From the NCBI GenBank assembly GCA_023807065.1, contig JAJJLU010000929.1, positions 1 to 13,984 of the forward strand: 13,984 bases of DNA. The letters are read 5' to 3'. Within the stretch, counting starts at the first letter, position 1, and each line of letters starts with the position of its first letter. Made by a program: the position numbers and the translations under genes. Positions 1 through 8,323 of the stretch are shown here, in pieces. Source of the stretch: Isotricha intestinalis. Its lineage: Eukaryota > Ciliophora > Litostomatea > Vestibuliferida > Isotrichidae. Below the pieces are notes generated by a model that worked only from the letters and a program-made list of their open reading frames with translations, had not been told where the DNA came from and made no database searches.

Positions 1-33
1 CCAATCCCCAATCCCCCATCCCCAATCCCCAAT
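1..33. repeat. Telomere repeat array, (CCCCAAT)n / (ATTGGGG)n
   Basis: The first 33 bases are a short array of the 7-mer CCCCAAT, C-rich on the + strand, with one variant unit (CCCCCAT). It starts mid-unit and stops abruptly at AT-rich sequence. A C-rich strand running 5' to 3' inward from a left end is the orientation expected of a telomere. Ciliate telomeres are typically short runs of C4A2, C4A4 or related units, so this is a plausible variant. Nothing else in the window resembles it. The array is cut by the window or assembly edge, so its true length is unknown. Confidence 0.85.
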
Positions 34-1107
34 ATTCAAAAAATAATGATTATAAAATATTAGTTTATGATATAAAATAAAAAACAATAAAATATATAAT
101 TTATCAAATATAAATTAATTTAAAAAAAATATAAAACCCTTTTTCTCAAATAAATAAATAAATATATTGTTAATATGGGATTTAGACTCAATTACTTTGA
201 AATTACTATTATTCTTTTTTTCAAAGGAAAATAATATTTATTTTAAAAATAAATTACAAAAATTTTATATAATAATTTGAAGATATTTTTTAAAACAATA
301 AAAAAAGGATTATTCTTCAAATAAAAAAATTCAAATTGAACAAATAAATGTTAGAATATTAAAAATATATTGTTATTCTTTTTAAATAATAAACTTTCAA
401 CATATTTTTCAGTTAAAAATTGAAAAATTGATTGACTTAATTAAAAAATAGATGTAAAATATAATAATTGTTTTAAAACCAATAATTTTTTTCTATTGAG
501 ATAAATGTATTTAAATACTAAATCACTAAAATTGTTTTAAGAACCATTTTTATATTTAAATTTATTAATTATGAAAATATTTTTATTTATTTATAGTTCT
601 AGTAAATTCTTCTTGAATAATACAATTCTATAATTTAGTAAAAATAAATGAAGTATAGATAAATATTAAATCAATTAATAAATAATATTATAGAATTAAA
701 TAAAGAAGAAAGTGTTAAATAAAATTTTTAGAAAATGAAGAAGTCAAATTTATTTAAAATAAAATATTAAAATTTAGAATAAATAAAGACTTTTATATAT
801 TTATTCCCACTTTTATAATCAAAAATTCCTTTTCCTTCTTTGTAACTAATTATTACAAAAAGAGATTTAAATTAAAGTAGTTAGAATTGAAAATATTTCC
901 CTATAAAAAAGTAAATAATTTGTTCTATATAAAAATTTTATAAATATATTATTCTGTTAAAATATTACTGTAAATGAAAATCAGCTTTATAATTAATTAT
1001 TTATTTTCAAATTAATTTACTTTTAATAAATATAAAAATAAATATAAACAAGTAAAAAAAAAATACAATAAAACTAATTTAAAAAAAGGGAAAAAAAAAG
1101 GTAATTT
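34..1107. other. Gene-free subtelomeric tract
   Basis: About 1.07 kb of very AT-rich sequence lies between the telomere repeats and the stop codon of the first gene. I see no open frame with coding character, no tRNA and no repeat family. A purine-biased patch around 645-790 reads as a Lys/Asn/Glu-rich frame but is broken by TAA and TAG. It could be a gene relic or chance. The last 100 bases would hold the 3' UTR and polyadenylation signals of the minus-strand gene, but no clear signal can be picked out from this composition. Confidence 0.6.
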
Positions 1108-2674
1108 TCAAATCAAACATTTTTTCATCATTTTTTCAAAAACTTCAAAAGTTAAAAATCCCCCATTATCATTATAATTTCCATCACTTTTAATTTTATT
1201 AATTTCATCTTCAAAAAGTTTAATATCATTACTTAAATAAGGTTTTAATTCACTTAAAGAAACTTTTCCTGATTTATCTTTATCAATAAAATCAAAGCAA
1301 AATTTTAAAACTTCTTTTTCACAAAATAATTTTTTATCAATTCCTGCTCTAACAAATTCTTCATATTCAATATATCCATTGATATTATAATCTAAGATTT
1401 GAAACATATCATCAATAATTTTTTGAAATTTTTTTTTTTCGCTATCTTTAGTAATTAAATGACTATCAAAACCTTCTTTAATTTGTTCTTTAGTCATTTT
1501 TCCATCATAAGTTAAATTAAAACCAAAATAAACTTTATTAATATCTCTAACATCATCAATATCAGGAATATTATGAACTAAATAAGCAATTGATATTTGT
1601 TGTAATTTATTACTTGGATTATATTTTTTTACATTAGATATTATTTTCCTGTAATGTGATTTAGTAATTTTAAAACTTTTTCTTGTTTCTAATTTTAAAA
1701 ACCATTTACTCTTCAAAGCATTATTTATACTTATTCTTTTCTTTGGATTTCTATTAATTAATCCTTTAATTAATTTAATTCCTTCTTTTGAAATATGTTC
1801 AAAAGAAGGTAAATTAAAATCAGGTAAACTATTAGATAAAATACTTCTTAAAGGAGATTTACAAGTTATATAAGGAATTTTTCCAGAGATCATATAATAA
1901 CTTAATATTCCAATAGAATAAATATCACAACTTTCATCATAATTATTTCCTTTAATAGTTTCAGGAGCAACAAAAAATTTTTCGATAGTATCATTTTCAT
2001 CATTAAATAAATTTAAATTTATAGGTTTTATATTATTCCAAGGAGGAGGATTTTTTAATATATAATTCCCAAAATGATTTAATTTAATATCATAAAATTC
2101 ATTGTCATCATCATATGTATTTACTGTTACTGTTAAAGGATTTATTCTTGTATGAATAATTCCTTTTGTATTATGAAGATAATTTACTACTCCTAACAAT
2201 TGAAAAATCACATTTGCTGCTATTTTTTCTGGAAAAGGACCAATATCATTTATTTCATCATTTATTTTTCTACCATCATTAAATTCACATATTGAATCTA
2301 TTGTCTTTGAATTTTCATATGTTTCAAATATTTTTATTATATATGGATGATCTAATTTTTTTAATATATTTATTTCTCTTCTGTAATTTTCTTCCAAAGG
2401 AGAATTCTTCTCTATTCTAATTAAAGAACGTAATAAACCTATTTTTAAATTTTTTGCTTTCCATATTGTTACTGAGTCATTTGATGATATTAAATTTAAA
2501 CATTTATAATATTCATCTGAATTTCCTTCTTTCTCTTCTACTAATTGATTTCTCTCTTCTTCTATATTTTTAGCTGGACTCTGATTTATGGATGAAGATG
2601 ATAAAGATGGTATCTTTATTTGACGTTGCTTTTTGTATGTGTTTTTTTTTTTTATAACATGGGAATATTCCCAT
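1108..2674 (-). CDS. CDPK-like pseudokinase with EF-hands and an N-acylation motif
   Basis: The architecture is that of a calcium-dependent protein kinase: kinase domain (about residues 55-330 of 521), junction, then four EF-hand positions. The long open frame has no in-frame ATG. Its natural start is ATG 2672-2674, reached by allowing one base fewer in the 12-A run at 2642-2653; this gives an N-terminus of M-G-I-F-P-C followed by lysines, a plausible myristoyl/palmitoyl site. The kinase core looks dead: the Gly-rich loop is lost, the VAIK lysine is Ile/Arg, HRD reads HTR (174-176) and DFG reads HFG (200-202). APE (236-238) and the CDxxSxG helix remain. EF2 (428-439, D-N-N-G-I-E) and EF3 (464-475, D-D-S-G-V-E) are canonical. 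EF1 ends in Gln, and EF4 lacks its acidic ligands. It ends at TGA. Membership of the CDPK family is secure; lack of activity is inferred from residues. It is transcribed divergently from the phosphagen-kinase gene. Confidence 0.85.
2642..2653 (-). other. 12-A homopolymer interrupting the pseudokinase reading frame
   Basis: On the minus strand, 12 consecutive A follow the codons for M-G-I-F-P-C-Y. With 12 A the ATG frame runs out of register and soon meets a stop. With 11 A it joins the long kinase frame exactly. No GT...AG intron fits here. The simplest reading is a homopolymer-length error or a recent indel; a +1 slip on the A run is a less likely alternative. Confidence 0.7.
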
Positions 2675-2845
2675 TTTTTATATTATTTTCATTTCTTTTA
2701 TATTACTTTTTATTTTTAAAAATACTATTTTCATCATGTAAAAATTACTATATATCATAATAATAATTTTGAATTCATTATTAAAAAATACCCAAAAAAA
2801 AAATAGAAATAAATAAAAAATAACCCCAAAAAAAATTTAAAAAAA
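2675..2845. promoter_or_regulatory. Shared divergent promoter region
   Basis: About 170 bp separate the two outward-facing start codons (2674 on -, 2846 on +). Both promoters and 5' leaders must lie here. The sequence is nearly pure A/T with A-rich tracts and short C4 runs just before the + strand ATG. No specific factor site is recognisable. The role is assigned from gene orientation. Confidence 0.5.
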
Positions 2846-5146
2846 ATGGAAAAAGAAAGAAAGACACCAGAGCGTCAACTTCAGGCTAAAAAATATTTAG
2901 ATGAATACGATATAGAGAACGTAATAAGTGAGATGTTAAATAGTCTTCTCCACGACCAATCATCTCACCCATATGTATATATGATAAAATATTTAGCTAG
3001 TTTAATGACAGAAGAAGAAAGAAAAGAATTTGAATTAGAAATACCAGAACCATATCCAACAGCATATCCAGTGGTAAAATTTCCTCATTTTGCAAATAAT
3101 TGTAACAATTTATTAAAAAAATATTTATCAAAAGAAAATTTTGTGAATTATAAAAAAGTAAAAACTTCTTTTGGAAATAATATTAATTCAATAACAAAAT
3201 TAACTGAATTATTACCAGAAGATAAAGTTGGATGTATATTATCAGATTCAGATTGTATTAATTCATATCAAAATTTCCTTATTCCTATTATTAATGAAGT
3301 TCATGGTATTAATAATAACAATAATTTAAATGAATATCAATTAAATAACTTTTCTAAAATTATTAATAGTGATTTAGGAATAGATATGTTAAAAGGTTAT
3401 TTAAATAAATTAATTTTTTCCTTTTCCAGAAACGTTCAACAATATCCTTTTAATAATTTTTCAGCTGGAAATAAAAAAATTGAAGAAGTTTCTAATTTTT
3501 TAATTGAAAAAATTCAAGATAAAATAGAACAAGGATATTTACCAAATATGAAAAAATTAGATTTGAAAAAAGATAAAGATGAAATAGATATTATTTTAAA
3601 AAAAATTAATTTTAATGAAAAATGGATGAATGCAGCAAATTTAAAACAAAGTTATCCTGATCATAGATTTCTTTATATCAGTGATGATGATAGTATAATA
3701 ATATTGATAAATTTTAATGATCATTTACAAGTTTTAAAATATTTTGATGTTAATGATATTGATATTGAAAAAGGATATAATGACTTAGTTGATATATTGC
3801 AACAATTGTCCTTAGTTATTCCTTTTGAAGCTCATAAATTTTATGGCTATTTAACTACTGATATTAATTTAATTGGAGATGGATTTAGAATTTTTTCTGA
3901 ATTAAATTTAAAAAATGTTGATAAAATTCCTATTGAAGGTTGTTCAATCGATGATTTTTTAAAAGGAAATAATTTTGATAATATTATCATTGAAAAAAAT
4001 AATAATGAAATTAATTATATAACTTATGATTCATGTAAATTATCTTATAAAATGGATATTTTTATCAATGTTTATTTAACTCAATTAGCTGGATTATCTA
4101 AATTATTTAATAATAATAAAGAATTAAAAAAAATAAATTGTGAAATAATTAATTTACCAAATACAGACAACATTGTATTTAAAAATATTAAAGAAGCATA
4201 TGAAAAAACTTTTGAAGAAATAAAATTTAATTTATCATCATCAGGAACAAATATAAATGATATAATTCTTCCAATAAAAAAACAAAGTTTACCTGATAAT
4301 TTAGGAATATTATTTAGAGATAAATCAGAATATTTATCATTTTATCCTTTTGTACGAGAATATTTAATAAAAAGTCAAAATTTTGATGTTGCAAAAAATA
4401 ATCATATTTCAGGAAAAGAAAAAAATCCTCCTTTAGTAAAAATCGATGGAGAAGATTTAGATAAAATACAAAGTTTATATGTATATTTATTTAGAAATAT
4501 AGATGGTTATCCCTTTGCTTCAGTTGAAAATAATCAAAATGAAGAAATAGAACATTTAATTAAATCATCTTTAGAAAATATAAATTCAAAAGAAAAATTA
4601 GTAGAATATTATTCTTTAACAGAAAATAAAGAAGAAGCAGAAAAAATAATACAAGAAAATAAATTAATATTTCATTGTGAAGATTTATTAAAAGGAGGAA
4701 TTGATATAGATTATCCTAAAAATAGAGGAATCATATTATTTACAAATTTACCTTTTATTTTCGGAGTTGTAAATGATATTTGTCATATAAAATTTTGTAT
4801 AAGTATGCAAGAGCCAAAAGATGAAATAAGTTATTATTTAACAAGATTACTTAAAGTAAATAATGATTTCTTTAGATATTTAAAATTTAATTATAATAGT
4901 CAAATTGGATTTATGACTGCAAGTCCTATTTATTTAGGTACTGGAATGAGAGTTGAATTAAATTTAAAATTAAATAAATTAAAATTTAATGATATCCAAA
5001 AAGTTTTAAATGATAGTGAATTTGTTGTTGAGGAAAATAATGGTTGTTTCACTTTAACTAATAAAATTACTATCGGACATTCTGAAACAGAAATTTTATG
5101 TAATTTACTTGGTTTTACTAAGAAAATTATTGATATGGATAATTAA
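2846..5146 (+). CDS. DPY-30 docking domain fused to two degenerate phosphagen-kinase domains
   Basis: Residues 13-52 form a DPY-30/RIIa-type dimerisation-docking helix pair (YLDEYDI...MLNSLL...YMIKYL), followed by a Pro-rich linker (66-80). Domain 1 (about 84-440) has the arginine/creatine-kinase N-lobe (KKYL, KTSFG) and then the catalytic fold; domain 2 (about 485-766) repeats the fold and keeps GYPF (554-557), ISMQ (652-655), LGTGMR (697-702) and TNK (738-740). Catalytic positions are lost in both. The reactive Cys is Asp339 or Ser693. The NEED glutamates are gone (NFND 289-292; NDIC 643-646). The two guanidino-region arginines of STRVR are Tyr545 and Tyr547 in domain 2. The flexible RGTxGE loop is missing. 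Tandem phosphagen kinases are known, but doubly inactive ones with a docking domain are unusual. DPY-30-like domains bind amphipathic helices of radial-spoke and AKAP proteins, so an axonemal scaffold is inferred. The first ATG, after an A-rich leader, is used; it ends at TAA. Confidence 0.88.
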   Translation: MEKERKTPERQLQAKKYLDEYDIENVISEMLNSLLHDQSSHPYVYMIKYLASLMTEEERKEFELEIPEPYPTAYPVVKFPHFANNCNNLLKKYLSKENFVNYKKVKTSFGNNINSITKLTELLPEDKVGCILSDSDCINSYQNFLIPIINEVHGINNNNNLNEYQLNNFSKIINSDLGIDMLKGYLNKLIFSFSRNVQQYPFNNFSAGNKKIEEVSNFLIEKIQDKIEQGYLPNMKKLDLKKDKDEIDIILKKINFNEKWMNAANLKQSYPDHRFLYISDDDSIIILINFNDHLQVLKYFDVNDIDIEKGYNDLVDILQQLSLVIPFEAHKFYGYLTTDINLIGDGFRIFSELNLKNVDKIPIEGCSIDDFLKGNNFDNIIIEKNNNEINYITYDSCKLSYKMDIFINVYLTQLAGLSKLFNNNKELKKINCEIINLPNTDNIVFKNIKEAYEKTFEEIKFNLSSSGTNINDIILPIKKQSLPDNLGILFRDKSEYLSFYPFVREYLIKSQNFDVAKNNHISGKEKNPPLVKIDGEDLDKIQSLYVYLFRNIDGYPFASVENNQNEEIEHLIKSSLENINSKEKLVEYYSLTENKEEAEKIIQENKLIFHCEDLLKGGIDIDYPKNRGIILFTNLPFIFGVVNDICHIKFCISMQEPKDEISYYLTRLLKVNNDFFRYLKFNYNSQIGFMTASPIYLGTGMRVELNLKLNKLKFNDIQKVLNDSEFVVEENNGCFTLTNKITIGHSETEILCNLLGFTKKIIDMDN

Positions 5147-5670
5147 AGAATTAAAAGGTTTTATAATTTATAATCTTTTGTTTTCTTTTTTTTGAGTGTT
5201 TTAAAAATTTTCGTTTATTTTATTATTTAATATTAACTAAATTGTGATTTTTTTAATTTTAGATTTTTTGTTGACCATAATTTATGTTTAAGCATTAAAA
5301 AAAACCTAAAAACAATAAATATAAGAAAATATATTGCTTTTTCAAAAAAAATAAAATAACTTTTGTTCTTAACAAAATGTAAATAAACAAAATTATGGTT
5401 TAATATTCTAATAAACATTTAAGATTATTTATATAAATGATAAAAAAATTTAAAAAAAAATATATCAAAGCAATTATTCTTTAGATTAATTTCAATAAAA
5501 ATTAAAAAAATTTTCGGAAGAATGAGTCTGTCATTTATCAAAAAGATTTAATAATAACAAATATCCTAATAGTTAATAACTTATTCTTTATTAAATATTA
5601 TTAATTTATAATTTCATTTTTTTATTATTATAATAAAAAAATAAAATTAAAAATTAAAATAAAAATAAAA
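5147..5670. other. Intergenic spacer (524 bp)
   Basis: This AT-rich spacer separates two same-strand genes. It should hold the 3' UTR of the upstream gene and the promoter and A-rich leader of the downstream one. A perfect 10-bp inverted repeat with a 3-nt spacer (5618-5640, TTTTTTATTA...TAATAAAAAA) lies shortly before the start codon, but such repeats arise readily at this composition. A 61-codon minus-strand frame (5233-5418) has no protein-like features and is not called. Confidence 0.5.
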
Positions 5671-6867
5671 ATGATATATGAAAATGAAGAAAACAAAGAA
5701 GAGTATAAATATCCTTTTACAAATATGGATTTAAACAAAGAAATAGATTTAATAAACATATCGAAAAAATTAGGAAAAATGGAGACATCGTTAAATTATC
5801 TAGAAGAAAAAATATCAGAAGAAAACTCAAAAAGATTATCATTAGATAAGAAAACTCAGAAAATTACAGAAAATATAAATTCAGAAATAAATTCAATAAA
5901 ATTTGGAATAGATTCATTTTCAAAAGCATTTTCAGAAAATTTAGAAAAAATGAAAAACACTTTAATTGAAGATATGGAATTTAAAACAGATAATTTAACT
6001 AAAATAATAATGGAAATAAGTAAAAGAATAGATAATTATGAAAATAAAAATATTGATTCTGAAAGTTTTTCTTTATCAACAAATCCAAGTTTAAATAATA
6101 TTAAATCACTTGAAGAGCGAATAAAAATTTTAGAAAAATTATTTTCTTCTTCTAATTTAAAACCAAATAGAGATATTGAATTAAATAATGGTTTAACAAG
6201 AATAAATTTTTGTCAAAAAAAATTAGATGAAACAATTGATAAATATGAAAAAAAAATAAATTATATGAATGATGAAATTAAATATTTAAAAAATGAAGTT
6301 GAAATATTAAAACATTTTAAAGAAAATTCGCAAAATAATTTTCAACATTTTCAAAAAGATTTTATTACTACAAATTCAAATAATTCAAAATTTAATTATC
6401 AAACAACAATGATTTTAAATGAAACAAATAAAAAAATAGATAATTATGAAAATATAATGAAAAATCAAACTGAAGATTTAAAAAATTTAAAAATTGAATT
6501 ATTAAAAGAATTTAATGAATTTAAAAGTGAAGTAAATAATAATTTAAATAATATTAATTCTTCTTTTAATGATAATAATAAATTATATAATCAAAATTAT
6601 GAAAAATTTAAAGAATGTTTAATTTGTGAAAATGATAAATTTATTGATTTTGTTCAGTGTAAATTAGAAGAATATTTTAATAGAAATAATAAAAATTTAA
6701 GTGAACATTTTCAAAATATTTTAAATTTAAAAGAATTACAAGATGAATTAAGTAAAAAAGTTAATAATATACAAAATAATTTTTTTAATAATTTAAATGA
6801 TGTTGAAGATTGTTTGAATAAAAAATTTGAAAGTCTTTCTAGAATAATAAATAGTACTAAATTTTAG
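5671..6867 (+). CDS. Coiled-coil protein of unknown function (398 aa)
   Basis: I do not recognise a family. The protein is almost entirely predicted helix: heptad-like stretches cover about residues 25-135, 145-215 and 250-395, broken by Asn/Ser-rich linkers. The first stretch (KMETSLNYLEEKISEEN, then paired Lys/Glu-rich heptads) faintly recalls SF-assemblin or basal-body fibre proteins, but this is a resemblance only. There are no membrane segments, signal peptide or catalytic motifs, and only a few cysteines. The ATG at 5671 follows a long A-rich leader typical of this window. It ends at TAG, 75 bp short of the convergent gene, so the two probably share a very short 3' intergenic space. A cytoskeletal structural role is plausible but unproven. 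Confidence 0.75.
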   Translation: MIYENEENKEEYKYPFTNMDLNKEIDLINISKKLGKMETSLNYLEEKISEENSKRLSLDKKTQKITENINSEINSIKFGIDSFSKAFSENLEKMKNTLIEDMEFKTDNLTKIIMEISKRIDNYENKNIDSESFSLSTNPSLNNIKSLEERIKILEKLFSSSNLKPNRDIELNNGLTRINFCQKKLDETIDKYEKKINYMNDEIKYLKNEVEILKHFKENSQNNFQHFQKDFITTNSNNSKFNYQTTMILNETNKKIDNYENIMKNQTEDLKNLKIELLKEFNEFKSEVNNNLNNINSSFNDNNKLYNQNYEKFKECLICENDKFIDFVQCKLEEYFNRNNKNLSEHFQNILNLKELQDELSKKVNNIQNNFFNNLNDVEDCLNKKFESLSRIINSTKF

Positions 6868-6942
6868 ATTAGTTTTTTTTTTAATTTAAATTTTTTTGAA
6901 AATAAAATGAATAATTTTTTAAATAAATGTTTAAAAAAATTA

Positions 6943-8253
6943 CTAATTAATTTCTTTTGCATTTTGTATTAAAAATTGTTGTTGTTTGATTTTTAATTCT
7001 TTTAATTTTTTATTTTTATCATCAATTGTGTCTTGAAGATATTTTAAAGTTTCTTTTAAATCTTTTGATTCCTTATAATTATTATTTTTCATATTTTTTA
7101 ATTTTTGTAAAAAAGTTTGATAAGAAACATTTAATTCAGCAACTTTTCTTTCAATATTACTAATTTCATCTTCAATAAATTTAATTGTTCTAAATGAATT
7201 ATTATTATAAGTATTTAAATATTTATTTGATAATATATTTGATTCTGTTGATGATAAATTATAATTTAAATCATTTTTTTTTGAAAATTTCTGCTTTGTT
7301 TTTCCTCTATTTGCTGAATTTTTATTTTTTGAATTTGAATTAATTTTATTTTTTTGATTAAAAGTTTTTGATCTTTTAAATTCTTTATTATTTTCTTTAT
7401 TTGATTGAGTGATTTGAGAAAAATTAATATTATTATTACTATTTTTATTACTATTATATTTAATATTACTCATATTAATAGTATTATTACTAATATTATT
7501 AATTGGATTATTAATTTGAATACTTTCATTAGTTTTATTTTCTAATTTTTCTTTTTCTTTATTATTTATAATATTTACATTTTTTTTCTCATCAAAGGAA
7601 TAATTTTGTTTTTTTTCTTCAAAGGATTTCAAATATGGATTTTTTCTTTTATTATCTTGAAAAATTAATTCTTGTTTTAATTTATGGAAATTTTCTAACA
7701 AATTTTGATATTCAAAATTTAAATAATTTAATTTTGCTTTATAATTATTTAATTGACAATTTAATTCTTTTATTTCATTTTGATATTTATCTTTCATAAT
7801 TTTTTTTTCATTAATAATTTCATGCTTATCAACTTCATAATTTGAAATAATATTTTCTTGTAAAATTAATTTATATTTTAATTCATTTATTTCTTGTTTT
7901 AATTTAAAATTTTCATCATTTAAATTTTTAATTTGTAATAATAATATGTTTTTATTTTTTTCTTCTTTTGAAATTATTCTTCTTAAATCAAATGTTAAAT
8001 CCTCATTTTTTTTTTTTTCTATTTCTTCTTCTTTTTCTTTACTTAAATTATTATCAAGAATATTATTATTTTTTTCAAGATAATTATAATTTAAAGAATA
8101 GATATTCTCTTCATTTAAATCATTATTATCATTTTCATTATCAGTTTTTCTTTTATTTAAATTTATTTTATTTGAAGAATTTTTTTTAATATAATCATCT
8201 GATTCTTTAATATTCATTTGATTTTTAATATTTTTACTTTTCAATTTTGACAT
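6943..8253 (-). CDS. Asn-rich coiled-coil protein of unknown function (436 aa)
   Basis: I recognise no family. The layout is a charged, Asn-rich N-terminus (1-70), a long coiled coil (about 72-205), an Asn/Lys/Ser low-complexity middle (about 220-350) and a C-terminal coiled coil (about 356-436). The C-terminal block (FIEDEISNIERKVAELN) is the best-conserved-looking part and resembles short modules in centrosomal and basal-body coiled-coil proteins; I cannot name one. There is no membrane segment or enzyme motif. The ATG (8251-8253) is the first in the frame. It ends at TAG. It is convergent with the coiled-coil gene at 5671-6867 and divergent, over 70 bp, from the small membrane-protein gene. 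The plus-strand frame inside it (7968-8189) is a shadow. Confidence 0.75.
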   Translation of the reverse strand: MSKLKSKNIKNQMNIKESDDYIKKNSSNKINLNKRKTDNENDNNDLNEENIYSLNYNYLEKNNNILDNNLSKEKEEEIEKKKNEDLTFDLRRIISKEEKNKNILLLQIKNLNDENFKLKQEINELKYKLILQENIISNYEVDKHEIINEKKIMKDKYQNEIKELNCQLNNYKAKLNYLNFEYQNLLENFHKLKQELIFQDNKRKNPYLKSFEEKKQNYSFDEKKNVNIINNKEKEKLENKTNESIQINNPINNISNNTINMSNIKYNSNKNSNNNINFSQITQSNKENNKEFKRSKTFNQKNKINSNSKNKNSANRGKTKQKFSKKNDLNYNLSSTESNILSNKYLNTYNNNSFRTIKFIEDEISNIERKVAELNVSYQTFLQKLKNMKNNNYKESKDLKETLKYLQDTIDDKNKKLKELKIKQQQFLIQNAKEIN

Positions 8254-8323
8254 TTGTTTTTTAATTAATTTTCAAAAAAAATCTAAATAAAAAAATATAA
8301 ATTCAATAAATTAATAAAAAAAT
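8254..8323. promoter_or_regulatory. Short divergent promoter region (70 bp)
   Basis: Only 70 bp lie between the outward-facing ATGs of the coiled-coil gene (-) and the membrane-protein gene (+). Both transcription starts and leaders must fit here or overlap the genes. The sequence is pure A/T-rich with no recognisable element. Confidence 0.45.

Noticed and set aside
2790..2840. CCCAAAA and CCCCAAAA tracts resembling hypotrich telomere units
   Set aside because: They are isolated, not tandem, and sit in the A-rich leader of a gene. They are unlike the CCCCAAT unit at the window end.
5233..5418. 61-codon minus-strand frame in the spacer
   Set aside because: It is short and has no recognisable motif. 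Its hydrophobic look is typical of random AT-rich sequence. It cannot be excluded but is not supported.
5618..5640. 10-bp perfect inverted repeat with a 3-nt loop
   Set aside because: It is pure A/T and close to expectation at this base composition. There is no T-run or other context for a terminator or binding site.
7968..8189. 73-codon Phe/Tyr-rich plus-strand frame
   Set aside because: It is the reverse complement of the Lys/Asn/Glu-rich coiled-coil gene. Such A/T-rich antisense frames are expected by composition.
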